Assembly (NCBI RefSeq): GCF_963678635.1
Contig: NC_087069.1
Coordinates: 13,492,660 to 13,556,659, forward strand
DNA length: 64,000 nt
Origin: Symsagittifera roscoffensis
Lineage: Eukaryota > Xenacoelomorpha > Acoela > Convolutidae
Direction of reading: 5' to 3'
Shown here: piece after piece, positions 22,996 to 35,300 of the stretch
Layout of the letters: every line of letters begins with the position of its first letter
Numbering within the stretch: the first letter of the stretch is position 1
Notes under the pieces: generated by a model
Told to the model about the DNA's origin: nothing
Databases searched by the model: none
The model's input: only the letters and a program-made list of their open reading frames with translations
Made by a program: the position numbers and the translations under genes

Positions 22996-23906
22996 CCCGG
23001 ATTGACCAAAAATGCTTGTCCTACATTTTTCATAAATGAAAAAATGCCTATCTTACAGTTTCGTATAATTCCATAGATACAGAAAATGTTAAGAAAACTC
23101 TAAGAAAAGCATTTTTTCATGTGTCGAAATTGTAGGACAAGCATTTTTCCATAAATCAATCTTGGATTTTTTAAAAAAGTTGTTTCTCAAAATTTTTGGG
23201 ATGTTTTCGTGACCAAACACAAGTGGCTAAATCCATGGTTTACTCCCAACTAGAGTCACCAAAGTGTTGATCGTCCCGCATTTACAATGCATTTGAAACG
23301 ACCTGTAGTGATAAAGATATATTTTAACAAATGATATACTGAAAGCATCAAACTTTTGATTTTTGGCAAAAACTTTGAAAGATGGTTATTTTCAAAAATA
23401 GAATTTTCAAATTATCAGACATTGATCAAGGCATATATAAACATACCATACAAAAGAAATAGGAGTTTTTAGCCAGTTTAAAAAAAAATCCAGAGAAACG
23501 GAAAAAAGTCCAAACTTTGTGCCCAGGACTACGTGCTTGCAATTTGTTTTTTTTTTTGGAAAGTGTTTGTTCGAGTGAAAAAATTCGATTTGTGGTTGAA
23601 AAAAAAAACAAAACAATTTTAGGGCAATTTCAAATCAAAAAACGCTAGTCATACAAATTATTTCAAAAGATAACCATTTTTTCAAAAAAAAAGAAACATC
23701 GTTTTTTTCATCACCAGACAATTTACTTTTTATTTGACTAGCCGCAGAAACTAGTTCGAATCTTTTTTCAATGATTTTTTGAAAATGTATGAAAATTGTA
23801 TGATTAGCAATTTTCCATACATTTGATGTATGAAATTGCATGATAAACATTTTCGGTGTATGGAATTGTAAAATAAGCATTTTAGGTGTTTGGAGGTCAA
23901 CCCGGG
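22996..23906. mobile_element. TIR-1 element, copy B (911 bp, inverted relative to A)
   Basis: It starts CCCGGATTGACC and ends GGTCAACCCGGG, with TA on both sides as a candidate 2-bp target duplication. The interior segment at 23200-23440 matches the interior of copy A on the opposite strand. Subterminal ATG-C-TTNTCATACAATTTC-like words occur at both ends. It has no coding capacity; the two minus-strand frames of 60-70 codons at 23407-23616 are T-rich chance frames. Confidence 0.7.
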
Positions 23907-24322
23907 TATATAGAGTGTAGCTAAAAATTAAATTAACAAAAAAACACTTGTTTCTTTTTTTCGATTATGTTGTCACTTACTCATTCAAAAAAAAGAATTT
24001 AATTGATCTGAAAGTTTAGTACTATCATTTAAAACCTTGTCCTGGCTTTCGCGACTGAAATCTTCAGCAATTTAATGACATGGCCGAAATAGTCCGATTA
24101 AGAAAATGTCACAGTGAGCGCGAATGGTGCGACACGCTCGTTTGAAGCGACCCGACATCCAGTGGCGCAACTACAATCGGTCACGTCCAGACTGTTTTGA
24201 CCAAAAAAAAAACAGTGTGTTTTGAAGTCTATAAAATAAGACGCCGCGAATGGTTTTGTGGCGACCAGCGGAAACCAAATTGCCGAGTTGCATTAACCAA
24301 AATTAGCGTGATCCAATCCTGA
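23907..24322. other. Intergenic stretch, nothing recognised
   Basis: No supported gene or repeat; a moderately GC-rich block at 24100-24320 leads into the gag-like frame that follows. Confidence 0.4.
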
Positions 24323-24568
24323 TTGCCATACGACTACGTCGCTGCAAATCACTGGAAGGAACTATTGGAATTGTTCCATCAATTCTTTTTACCTCAACGA
24401 AAGCCTAAAGGGATTAAGTATCAAATAGAAAACCTTGTTTATATCAAGGAAACACGCTTGAATGTCCATTTTTTCATCGGATCGCGACACTTATTACCAA
24501 CTTCCAGCGTAATTTTCAGCTTAAAAGAAAAAAATAGACCTGATCGAGTAACGGATTCTTTGAACTAA
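24323..24568 (+). pseudogene. Possible gag capsid-like fragment
   Basis: An 81-codon frame reads WKELLELFHQFFLP near residue 11 and then a segment with RLNVHFFIGSR. The W..L...F..FL.P spacing followed by a hydrophobic helix is reminiscent of the capsid-proximal part of Ty3-type Gag. There is no zinc knuckle and no pol nearby, and the call rests on pattern alone. It could equally be a chance ORF. Confidence 0.2.
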
Positions 24569-25150
24569 CCACAAATGTATAAAAAAAAACATACTAAAGG
24601 ATATAAAAGAACATTTACAAAAATCAACTTCGACGATTTCGTCCTTTATCAAACTTCCTCCTTTGGCGGTATGAAGTTAAAGTTAAAAAGATCTTTACTT
24701 TGTTCCAAAAAAAATGAGAACCACTAACCTCAACTGCACGTTTTCGTGGACATTGTTGGAGAGCCTCATACTCTGAGCATGTTATAACTTTGGCAACAAA
24801 GACAAAACAAAATGATAAATATAAACTGTTTTGAAGCATAATGTGGTTGTTTAGTTTTGTCTAAGCATTTCAAAATCAAAACTACTCAATCAGAGTCAGC
24901 GCTTACTCTGTTGTTAAGCAGAAAAAGTATCGCTGTTTTGTGCAAACTTGAACCTTGTACTTTTTGTAGCATTTAATTCCGTGACACTATATGATAATTA
25001 TTTCAAGTAAGCTGGATAAACTACACCAAAAAGCATTCTCATCAGAATCATTTTGCACTACAAGTTGAGTTACCAACAAAAACAATTTTATAAAAAGAGA
25101 AAAAAATGGGGAAAATCTCGAGTAGATTGTTTGTGTCAATTTTGGGCATG
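24569..25150. other. Intergenic stretch, nothing recognised
   Basis: Short frames only, without family signal. Confidence 0.45.
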
Positions 25151-26107
25151 CCGAGGGGGCTAGAACACGAAAGAATCAGTAAATTGCTAAGATGGTGACA
25201 CAAAATCAGTAATTTGCAAGCGATGCGACTCAGAAGCAGTAATTTGCGATCGTTGCTACCCAAAATCAGTCATCTTTGACCATCGCAATCAAAATCAAAA
25301 ATTGCAACAATCGTGACCCACTCGAAATCCTTAATTTAGTACCCTTTTTGACCATCGATATCAAAATCAATAATTCGCAACGATACGATCACAACCAAAA
25401 GTTGCTGCAAGGTACAGGTACTTTTGCTACAAAAAATCAGTAACTTGCAACTTTCGTGACTCAAAATCAGTAATTTGAAACCGACGCGACTCCGAATAGG
25501 TAAGTTGCGACCATCCAAATCAACAATCAGTAATTTAGTACCTTCACTGCCCAAAATAAAAATTTTGCTACGATCGTGAACCAAATCACTAATTTGAGAC
25601 ATCGAGAACCAAAATCGGTAAATTGTGGCCATCGTTATCCAAAATCAGTAATTTGCTACAATCGTGAACCAAAATCAGTATTTGCAGACATCGCGAACCA
25701 AAATCGGTAAATTGCGACCATCGCGATCCAAAATCAGTAATTTGCAACTATCGTGACACGAAATCAGTAATTTGTATCCGACATGAGTCAAAATCGGTTA
25801 TTTGCGGCCATACAAATCAACAATCAGTAATTTGGTACCTTCGCTACCCAAAATCTGTATTTTGTTACGATCGTGACCCAAAGTCAGTAATTTAAGACAT
25901 AGCAACCCAAAATCAGTAAATTGGGGCCATCGCGATCCAAAATCTGTAATTTGCTACTATCGTGACCCAAAATCAGTAATTTGCATCCGACGCGAACCAG
26001 AATCGGTAATTTCCGATCATCCTAGTCAGCAATCAGTTATTTAGTACCTTCGCTACTCAAAATCAGTAATTTGTGCCATGGCGACCCGAAATGAGTAATT
26101 TGTAACC
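25150..26107. repeat. Degenerate tandem repeat (minisatellite, unit about 31 bp)
   Basis: About thirty imperfect copies of a unit resembling CAAAATCAGTAATTTGC followed by NACNATCGYGAYC cover nearly 1 kb. The AATCAGTAATTT core is best kept, while the second half alternates among atcgcgacc, atcgtgacc and similar. Some units carry a longer insert (for example with caacaatcagtaatttagtaccttcg at about 25.5, 25.8 and 26.0 kb), giving a higher-order period. Frames across it have stops, so it is not coding. Confidence 0.85.
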
Positions 26108-26529
26108 GTCGCCGCACAAACACATTTGCTCTAAAACAAGGCCAAAAAGCCTCAATCGTTCAAGGAAGAAAGAAATGAAAACGATTGTCACAAATTTAAG
26201 TCGCCTAATACACGCCTCAGCTCAAGCATTGTCAATTCGCATCCATGATAAACTAGTGGCCGAGTTAAAAAGAGATTTTCGATGAGTTTGTTATGTCTAT
26301 ATCACTTATGACTGCAGCAGGAAACGGCACCAAAAAACTATCAATGGACGCTAAAACTTTCGTCGCACAAATTAGGAAAAACGAACACCAAATGCAAATT
26401 GTTAAAAAAGCGGCTTTAAAAGGATTTCAAACAGAAACGGAGATCAGGTTAATTTCAAAAATAAGAGGTAATCAGTGCAATTTCATTCTTCTGCTTTGGT
26501 GAATCCGATGCTTAACCGATATGACTGCA
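26108..26529. other. Short open frame of unknown meaning
   Basis: A plus-strand frame of 69 codons (26293-26502) with no recognised motif, ending just before TIR-1 copy C. It is not supported as a gene, although a Lys/Ala-rich composition unlike the surrounding AT-rich noise makes a pseudogene fragment possible. Confidence 0.25.
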
Positions 26530-26709
26530 CCCGGGTTGACCTCCATACAAAAAAAATGTTTATTATACACTTCCAAGCAAAAAATGCTGATTATAAAATT
26601 CTATCCATGAATTCTATGGAAAAAATGGTTACCTTAGGATTTCCATTTATGAACATTGTATGATAAGCATTTTTTCCTTTGACTTCTTTGTCAGAAAACC
26701 TTGAAAAAG
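26530..26709. mobile_element. TIR-1 element, copy C (left part, interrupted by element C)
   Basis: It begins CCCGGGTTGACCTCCATA like copy A and carries the catacaatttcc-type words. It stops at 26709, where the LTR of element C begins. The last five bases, AAAAG, recur at 39850-39854 on the far side of element C. Confidence 0.6.
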
Positions 26710-28986
26710 TGTCGTCTTGGGGAATTTGACTGTTTATGTTTAGCCCCAATATATCCCTTCTATATTGTCCGCTAGGTCTCTTCCCTAAATACGAGAACCA
26801 GCAAGGGTTGAGCTGTCATCCGGTATTTGGCGACAATCCCTTCGGTTGAAAGGTTGCATTTGGTGGTCGATCGATGTACTACACAGGGTTGCGCCCCCTT
26901 TGCTCGATTGCTCTCGACTGTCGACTGTTCTCTTCCTCGGAAAAAATTGCAAGAAACTGGATAGTAATTGAATTCAGAGATGAATATATAAATTGCCGAG
27001 TATAAGGACCGCTAGGTGGCCTGAATACTATCTTTTAATTATCAATGAATTTAATCTGCGATAAGTTCCGGAAAGCTGCCTCTTGCAGTTCTTTTTACAA
27101 ACAATTCTAAACAACTCTTCAACTTTGCTTCACAAAGCTTCACTAAAAATCTCGCGTCGAGAACTCACTGTAAAACTTTCACGAGTCGTTCTCAGGACCC
27201 GTCTGAAATATATAAGTCTCACAATTGTTGTCTCTAACTAACGGAGAACCAACTGTTCGATTTGCTCGCAAAACTTCTTTTGACATTTACAGGCTCTCCG
27301 GTACCCTCCAATTCCTTATCTTTCTTTACACTTAGTTTTAGTTAAGTCACGCCACTCTCTATCAGTCCTGACATCCGCCTAAACCACCCGTCCGAACATG
27401 CTTAAGACTATATCCCTCCCCCTGTCAAATCTGCCACGTGCCAGCTTTGGTTTCTTTTACAATCTTTTCATGCTTATTAGATAGCCGGTATGCGGTAGCT
27501 GTCACAATTTGACCGAGCAAACAAATGTCATACGATAGTAAACAACCAATTCCTGAACTCTCTCAACTTCAGCTTTCGAGTTCAACGCAAACTCCAAACC
27601 ATGCTATGTTTACTCAGTCTTCACTCCCAAGGTCTTTGTTTAAATTATCCCGTTAACGTTCCGGCCTCCCAAAGGTAGGGGGAGGCCCTTTTTATGGGTA
27701 GCTAACTAATTGCAGGCATCTAAATTTTCTATCTGTACTCTATTCCAATCCCGACCTTCTAGCTATCAGGGGAACGTAGTTCGTCTATCAGGGGTCAAAT
27801 TGAACCAAAAAGTCACCTCCGAAAAGCCATGTAAAATCTCCGTCCGTTCATACTATTTAGGAAATTTAACTCTCATGCCGCCGTCTTATCACTATCAATT
27901 TCTTCTGGGACTACTTTTCTTTAGTCTAGTTGAAATGCTATTATAGATCACTCGCCAAGCTAAATTGAACCCAATGTTTACCAAGTCCACTTTGAATTAA
28001 ATCCACTACTCCAAGGTTGCAATGTAAAAGCTATATCTCCATCAGCATCTGCTCTAGTTCCCAATATATAAGTTTTCTCAACCGATTTTATCAAATTTTA
28101 TTTTCTGGAATAGGAATAACAATTTCTGCCAATTTGATCTATTTTACACGTATTTGAATTTTGAGTTGCAATTTTGTGTGCAAACCAACATTACTTCAAG
28201 ATGAAATATTCTGAATATTCCAAAATTATAGCTGTTCTTGAGGCGGGATCTAACGAGCGTAAAGCCAGGCTCCGTGAATTGCCCCGAAAAGACCGTTATG
28301 CATTCCGCCGCATGGCTTTATGCTTTTCTCTTTCTAATCATACACAGTATCGTTTCGGGAATGTGGCGCTACACGACGGAAACGCTGCCTCTACCCTACA
28401 AGATTTGCACGCCGATGAATTAGAGGTGGTTCGGTACATCTCGAGCGAACCGCATCCTCGAGATTTTACTTAAAGTGGATAAGAGCCCACTGTCGAGCCG
28501 TCAGCGGTGCTTGCAACGGTTGCAAAGTTCTTTTTCCGATCATGATCGACGACGGACTGATGAGGCACCTTAGTTCTAGCACCAGGGAAACGTTTTGCCG
28601 GAAGTTTAATCTCAGAATGGGCAATAACCCGTTACCAACGGAGGACAACCCCACCATAAACTTAACAACACACGAACCGATCAGCCTTGAGTGTGCCCGC
28701 CCAAATTTGAGTTGTTTTCTGGATTGTATTCACTTTTGGCTGACAGGTAAACCTCATAAATATACGCGGTTGCAAGCCGGGTTAACCAAACAGCAAGGGT
28801 AACAGTCATCTCGTTACAACTCTTTTTATTTTCCCCTATCAATCCCGGGCAATCACTTCTAAACCGGGGCATTGTTGAAACTGATTTACACGTACTTGTC
28901 CAGCTGCTTGGGGTTCATTTTTACGAATACCGCGCTGAACAAAACCCCCAGATGGTTATATATAGCAGGAAATCACCGCGGCCAGT
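26710..28986 (-). repeat. Element C 3' LTR (left copy)
   Basis: The first 1.38 kb (to about 28092) match 37248-38613 closely. Then about 310 bases here correspond to about 520 unrelated bases in the right copy, and homology returns from about 28400 to 28986 (39130-39716), with some 18 differences in about 580 bases. It starts TGTCGTCTTGGGG on the plus strand, so the element-strand LTR ends in ACA. A TATATA stretch lies near 28070. The outer edge of the homology does not end in a clean TG/CA, so the LTR limit at this side is uncertain. Confidence 0.65.
28201..28803 (+). other. Opposite-strand open frames inside the left LTR of element C
   Basis: A frame from ATG 28201 to 28473 (91 codons) contains a Lys/Arg/Glu-rich segment (KARLRELPRKDRYAF). 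It overlaps a second open frame, one base over, running to 28802 with ACNGCKVLFPIMIDDG and CFLDCIHFW. The second frame is also open in the right LTR (39018-39533), with mainly amino-acid-changing differences between copies, which argues against purifying selection since duplication. No family is recognised. It could be a captured gene fragment, an antisense retroelement gene, or chance openness in a GC-richer sequence. Confidence 0.3.
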
Positions 28987-29039
28987 AGGTGGGATACCTT
29001 TCGTTTTCGCGGGACCAAAAATTCATGCTTTAGCCCAAG

Positions 29040-29411
29040 TTGTTCACTCGACTCATCAGCTTCCCCTCTAATGCCTACTTATCGTGGTTCATCCACCCCG
29101 TTGCCAAACTACATGTGGTGGCCTCAGTGAGGGAGCGAGCGGATCGCTGTGCGATACATAACATCGATGTGATTTTCCTTAACTGCGGGTGGAGAGCGAT
29201 TTCCCCAAAATCGTCACTGGCCCCCAATCTAGTCGGCGACTTACGGTTATACGAAAGGGAGCTGGACGACGTGAAGTTATTCATTCAGTTGACTGAGATA
29301 GTTTCGGTGCTAGAGATACCTTTCCTGCACCCATATTCGGACACAAGAATGTGGCTCCCCAGCGAGGCAAAAGAATGCGCAGCGTTAGGAGCGGAACAGC
29401 ATAACTATTAA
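29040..29411 (+). other. Unidentified 123-codon plus-strand open frame between LTR and env
   Basis: This open frame lies just right of the LTR homology and opposite to the direction of element C. It has ordinary mixed composition with motifs such as VIFLNCGWRAISP and no recognised domain. The first codon is not clearly an initiator in context. It sits where the element should have only a polypurine tract and LTR edge, so it may be captured sequence. Confidence 0.3.
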
Positions 29412-29700
29412 TCATTTATCGGAATTATCTTATACCGTTGTATATAATCATAAATACTAATCGGAATTGGAAATCTTTTTTTTTGTAAGCTTGTAATCTA
29501 ATTTTTCCAACCGCTAACTACACTCACTCAAGGCATTTTTCTCGAACCCTGTTAGCCTATTATACTCAGTTCACTTTACTCCTTGTCATTTTGAACTCGT
29601 AATCCAGTTCCTAACTTAACCCTTGATAGCAGACCCTTTTGGCGGTCCTCAACTAAATTAAATACACAAATAACTGCTACTTTACATAGATCAGGATAGC
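29412..29700. other. Spacer between two plus-strand frames
   Basis: AT-rich, no gene seen; no polypurine tract is evident on the minus strand. Confidence 0.35.
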
Positions 29701-30093
29701 TTGACTTGGGGAACCAACCAATTAATAATTTACTCATCTGGTTGTGAGCCAACCTCTTACGGTGCTAGGTTTGTTGATAAGAGACGACTAATTGTCAAAT
29801 TTGAGGTGGAGTCACACCCTAATATGATTAGCACCAAATACACTAAATTTAAGTATAGTGTTTCTAAAATTTATCAACTCACGACCGGTCGAGCTGGCTC
29901 TCTCTCCCCTCACTCACCATCCTCCTCGTCACAGCGTAGTATCCATCATAGCACTGGTCCCGATTCTCGGCCCTCGCCCAGAAACACCCCTCCACTTCCC
30001 TCGGACATAGTTGATTCCTCTCCCCATCAAAGGCGTGCTGGTCTTATCGCTCGTCCCGGTAGTTTTCGAAGTGTTCGCCTCGTCAAACGATGA
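29701..30093 (+). other. Unidentified 130-codon plus-strand frame, Ser/Pro-rich second half
   Basis: The frame starts at a non-ATG codon; the first half has mixed composition, and the second half is Ser/Pro/Arg-rich (SPHSPSSSSQRSIHH). No family is recognised. It ends about 75 bases from the env terminator on the other strand. It may be part of the same captured or antisense unit as the frames at 28.2-29.4 kb. Confidence 0.25.
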
Positions 30094-30166
30094 GCTCTCT
30101 GGGAATCTGGTTGGTAGATAGATCTGTCCACTGAACGAATCTACTCTCGACGGGTCCTGGGGGTAG

Positions 30167-32103
30167 CTATTTGGCCTTGGTGCCCCCTCTTTCATAGGGA
30201 GGGTCGTATTTCAGTGGCAATACCTGTCGTGATTCGCGCATCATTAGCCCACAGCAATTCGAACGCTCGGATTCCTCGTCTCGTCGTCCCTTGTATAGTA
30301 CATGCGCATATCGACTATTCTTTGAGAAGCATCGCCAGTACACACATGCAAAGATTGCCAGGGTGGTTACCAGAACCCATAACACGACCCCGTAGTGCAC
30401 GGGTCTGCTACGTAGCATCTGCCAATGGAAGGAAGTGTGCTTCCGCAAACTTTCATGCGCGAAGGGTTTGGCAATTTCAGCCAAAACATCCTCTTCCACA
30501 GATCCTTCTGGATCAAGTTGAGACGGAGAGCTTCGACCATCTCACTCCGTGCTTGTTCGCGTAGAACTTCCGGTATCACCACGCCGGGAAGATTTCTCTC
30601 GCTTCCTCCAGGGTGGCAAACAGGGTTTGGATGAGGGGATGCTGCTTAATGGTAATGATTATACCCGTATTGTACTAACAAGTTCTCGGGTCAGGTACCA
30701 GCACCAAAGCACTGTCTTTTGTTTCGATTCGGCCGTCGCAACTCGGTCGGAGAAGGCAGCTCTGACAGCCCGGTATTGGCTTGCCACTTTCTTTAGCCCC
30801 CCTGCTGTAGTTGAACAGCCTGTAGTCGTCGTCTCGTGAAGTAACCAAGTACGTACTACGGGACATAGCAAATGGTCTCAGGCAAAGCTTGAGGCGGTTG
30901 CTCCCACTGCAGTGTGCCGCATTGACGTACCGCGAAACCTCCGCAAAATTGTCGCGAAGCTCCGATACTAAAAGGTGCGTGCGTGAAAACCTGTATTGAG
31001 TCGCTGTAGTTCCTCCATCTGCCGGTTGGGAAAGAAAAATCGCTCAATACACTTCATGTAGTCCCATCGTGTGATGAACGGGTATGTTGACAAGCAAACT
31101 GATCCCCGTTTCTGTGATTACCGTTGAATTTACGAGCTCGAACGCGTAGTAAGTCATATACTCAGTCCTGGTGGATTCCGTCTAGAATGTCGGTCAGGAC
31201 CTCCGGGGTTACCAAAGTTGCGGTACGAATCCGCGGGCAAGTGCGCTCAACGCGTCATCCAGGATGTAGTCGTAGTTTGGCACCGCCATTTTGTAAGCAA
31301 TCAGCTCCGCACGTTTGGTGCCCAGGGTCTGCGAATGATTCGCAACGACATTGGAGAACTTCACCGCATGGCTATAAATGGAAGCCCATTGATACTGGTT
31401 ACACGCGCTCTTCCGATTTCGTTGATCATCGGTTTCGTTGACCAGGTTCAGGAGTATCTCACGGAATAGCTCAAAATTTGTGTTGGAATCATGGGAAATT
31501 AATTTCAGCTGGGTCTGGGTCTTATTTGAGGAATAGCCCAGAAGGTGCAGCTTCTCGCCCGACTCAAGCACGATTGTCCGGACAGCGCCATCCAGAAAAG
31601 AGGCCTCCTCTCCCAGTCGATCCATTCTCGAACTGTCTCCGCATAAACCGAAGAAGGAGAAGTAATGGCAGAATCCATCCTTCAGTATAGGAGCGAGTAT
31701 AATTGCTGCGGCGACGCCTCCGAGCGCCGGCTTGATCCACCTCTTGTCGCGTGAAGCCCCCTCCTCATGTTTGTCCACAAAATTCTCTGTAGCTCGATTC
31801 CTCATCTCCGCCAGTATCGACTCAATTTCGTCTATTTCATACTCAATTCCCTTGAATGCCAGATAGGTAATGTTGATTAAAGCCTCCGTAGTGCACATGT
31901 CCCCACAAATTTTCTCGTCGTGTTCTTCCCACGTCTTGGCCAACATGTACTGGTGTTCTTGGAAAGCTAGGTCGAGGAGGGTCTTGTTGATTGCCGTTAC
32001 TACGGGAAAAGGCACTGAGACCCAGGTCGTCTCCATCGCACTTGCAATGATGAGGGGGGTCTCCTGCACAAACGCTGCTCCCACAATTTAGTCTGAATAG
32101 CAT
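30167..32103 (-). pseudogene. env: Element C envelope, class I F-like fusion glycoprotein, frameshifted
   Basis: A 291-codon frame (31209-32084) shows a furin-like cleavage site SRDKR followed at once by a hydrophobic fusion-peptide-like stretch (ALGGVAAAIILAP) and then two closely spaced cysteines (GFCHYFSFFGLC). That order is typical of baculovirus F and errantivirus Env proteins, which mediate membrane fusion. The ATG at 32103 lies in a neighbouring frame, so an early indel is present. After 31209 the coding frame changes several times. The end is recognisable at 30167-30499 as a membrane anchor of about 20 residues (VVLWVLVTTLAIFACVYW) with a short charged cytoplasmic tail. Total length would be near 640 residues, normal for the family. 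It lies directly after pol, the usual place. Frameshifts make it non-functional as assembled. Confidence 0.75.
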
Positions 32104-32345
32104 TTTTTGGGGCGAAAATGGGGGGTGAGGTGAAAAGTAATAAAACGATTTTAGTTTTGTTGAGGTGGAGCTATCCCCTCTCGAATTCGTCTATTCCGAA
32201 GCGGACTGGTGGACGCTGTGTTCGGTTGGGTCGACCTTCTTCTCTAACATCGAGTCCCCTTCCTTCTTCGATAGTGTCCGCCGATCCCGAGATTTCCATG
32301 CCTTCCTCATTTGGAGGGGCCAGCGTTTCGTCCACTCCCTTAACT

Positions 32346-35300
32346 TCAATTTCCCGCGTCGTAGGTCTCTACTGTGTCATTTCTTGGCTGAGTCGTTTCC
32401 TCCGTTGGGAGCAGTTCCTTTTGTTTACCGGATCTCATCCGATGCGGCGGAGTCGGGTGAGGAGCAGGTAGTCTTATCGGCCGTATCCCGTGTTGGCCTC
32501 CAGTTACCGACTCTAGGTCTTCGTCTTGCACTCCGGGCTCGTCAAAAAATCCGGTTGATTGGAAAGGTGTCGAGCGTTTGCTGGACTTATCTTCATCAGG
32601 TCGAGGTTCTTCCTCCACATAGGGTTTTAGCATGTTGAAGTGTAGAAACCGTATCTTGCCTGGTGTGGTTAGCTTTGCCACCTTGTAGTTAACTTCCGAG
32701 ACTTTTGCAGCGCCAAGAGCTCCCGGGCGCTGCTGTGTTTCTCTCTAAATTGCCCGTCCAGCCACTCCACGAAACCGTCCTGCGTGGGTAGCTCGTCGTG
32801 TGGTTTGGGGTAGAATAGATCAATGGTGTACTGACACTCCTGCCCCTGTCGTTCTATGTATTGTAGTGTTGTACACGAAATTGAGATAGGGTAACACGGT
32901 GTCCCACGTCTTTGGATTGTCGGCACAGTACTTTGAAATGACATCGGCAATCACCCTATTATGACGCTCCACTTGGCAATTTCCCTGAGGGTGATAGGGG
33001 GAAGTCCGGGACTTGTCTATACCCAGAAGTCTGCACATCTCAAGGATGAGATTACTTCCAAAGTTCTTTCCCTGGTCCGTATGCAGCACATTGGGTGCCC
33101 CGAACTTCAGCATCCAGTTCTCCACTAGCTCTCGGGCTACCTCTGCCGAGTCTGTGGTCACTAGGGGTACCGCGACCGCATATTTAGTAAACAGGTCTGT
33201 CATGACCAAGATATGCTTCGCCCTCGTCCGGGTTGCAAGTGTCACGGGTCCCAAATTGTCTGCTGCAACAGTGTTGAACCGAATCCCCACTTTAAATGGG
33301 ATCAGCCCAGCAACTCGTTTCCTTACTCCGGTGCTACGTGCTGCACATGTTAGACACCACTGGACCTTTTTTCAACGTCTGTCCTCGTCGATGGCCACCA
33401 GAATCGCTGTCGTATCCTTGCTAGAGTCCTTTCGACCGCGAAATGGCCCTCGCTTGTCAGAGACGAATGTAACTGACTAAGGATCTCTTTGCGTCCTACT
33501 ATGGGGACTACTGTCTGAAGAACAGGTCGGGAATCGTCCTTTGGAAACCATTTCTTGAAAAGTACTCCTCCCCTAATGGTCAGCTCGTTCCATCTCGACC
33601 AATACGCCAGCACCTCGGGTCCGTACTAGATTGCTTGCTCCTTTGGGATGAGGTTCGTCCCCAGTGATGGCATATCGCCAGATTCTCTATCCAGTTCGGC
33701 CCAGTAGAACACTCGAGCTATCGACTCATCCTCTTTTTGAAGAGAGGAAATCTCAAGCGGTGTCAGTTCCCAGGAAATTGCCTCATTGTCGTCTTGTTCC
33801 TCGCCGTCGCTGAGCATAGCTACAATATCTGTCTGAGGCCGGCCAACCCTTCTCAAGGCCTCTTCGAGTGGAATCGTCTGTGGACAGGGACCGAATGTAT
33901 CCTCTTTTTCGCCGGGTAGCCAATCTGGTCCCTCTTCTAGCATTCTCGAGAGACCATCCAGAGTGATCTGTCCGGAGAACGAATTTTACACCCCAAAAAT
34001 AGGGCTTAAACCACTTGACTGCTTGGACAACTGCCAAAGCTTCACGCTTTGTTGTTGAATAATTGGTCTCGGTCTTTGAGAGAACGTGGCTGGCGTAGAC
34101 TAGCGGTCGTTCTTCCCCCTGGATGATATTAGAAAATAGTGCCCCAAGACTGGTGTTACTCGTGTCGGTATGTACTATGAAGCTGCCATTGTAGTCAGGA
34201 AACTCCAATACGGGGGCCGTGATAAGCTCTCTCTTGAGACGACTGTCCACACAAATGGCACCTTTTTCTTCGTCAGTGAAGACAAGGGACTTGCTATACC
34301 GGTAAAGTCTCGCACAAACCAGCGGTAGTAATTGCAGAAGCCTAGGAAACGTCTCACTCCCTTCACGGTTGATGGAACTGGCCAGTTCGTGACTGCTTCT
34401 ACCTTTTTCGGTTCGACTTGGATCCGTTCACTTCCAATAATATGGCTCAAATATGTGACCTCCCTCTGCACCAGCCTGCATTTCTTCGGTTTTAGTTTCA
34501 AGTTGGCTGCTCTCAAGAGTTGAAAGGTTGCCCGGAGGTGAGCAAAATGACTCTCGTCCGACTGGCTGTAGACTAGAACGTCATCCAGGAACACCAGAGC
34601 CCACTTCCACAAGTGCTCCCGGAACAATTCATTCATGAGTCGCTGGAAAGTCCCTGGAGCGTTGGACAATCCAAAGGGCATCATTACATACTCGTAGAAT
34701 CTTCCATCGGGTGACAAATGCAGTTTTGTGTCGATCCTCTTCCGATGCGTGTACTTGCCAATAAGCACTGGCCAAATCAAGGGACGAAAATTATTTCTGT
34801 CATTTCAAAGCGTCGAAGGTCTGTTGTATCCGGGGGATGGGAAACGCATCGTTGATCGTCACATCGTTCAACTTCCTATAGTCCACACAAAACCGCCAGC
34901 TCCCATCTTTCTTCTTCTGTAGGACAATTGGCGCACTGTAGGGAATTTTAGACGGCTGGATTACTCCTTTATCCACCATGCTCTGCACCTCCTCTTGGAT
35001 AATTGGCATCTTTGCCGGAGACGCTCGATGAGGGGGAATTTTGATGGGGCCCGTATCAATCCGATGGGTCACTAAGTTCGTCTGCCCCAGCTCTGCATCG
35101 GTGAGGGCGAACATGTCTCTGTGCGATCGGATGAGTTCCCGTAGTCTATCTCTCTCAGCCCCCGCCACACCGGGCGCAGCCAACTCCAAGATCTTCTGAA
35201 CATCTTCTTCCAAGTGGCGTTCCGCTTGCGCTTGGAGGTCGACCTCATCCCCGTTACTGATCACCTGGACAAAATGATCCTCTTCGTCGTGTGTCCTTCC

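Noticed and set aside
23407-23616. Minus-strand ORFs rich in Phe and Lys
   Set aside because: Poly-T/A tracts inside TIR-1 copy B create chance frames; no homology.
25150-26107. Possible CRISPR-like array
   Set aside because: Repeats are tandem and degenerate with no distinct unique spacers, in a eukaryotic context, so this is a minisatellite.
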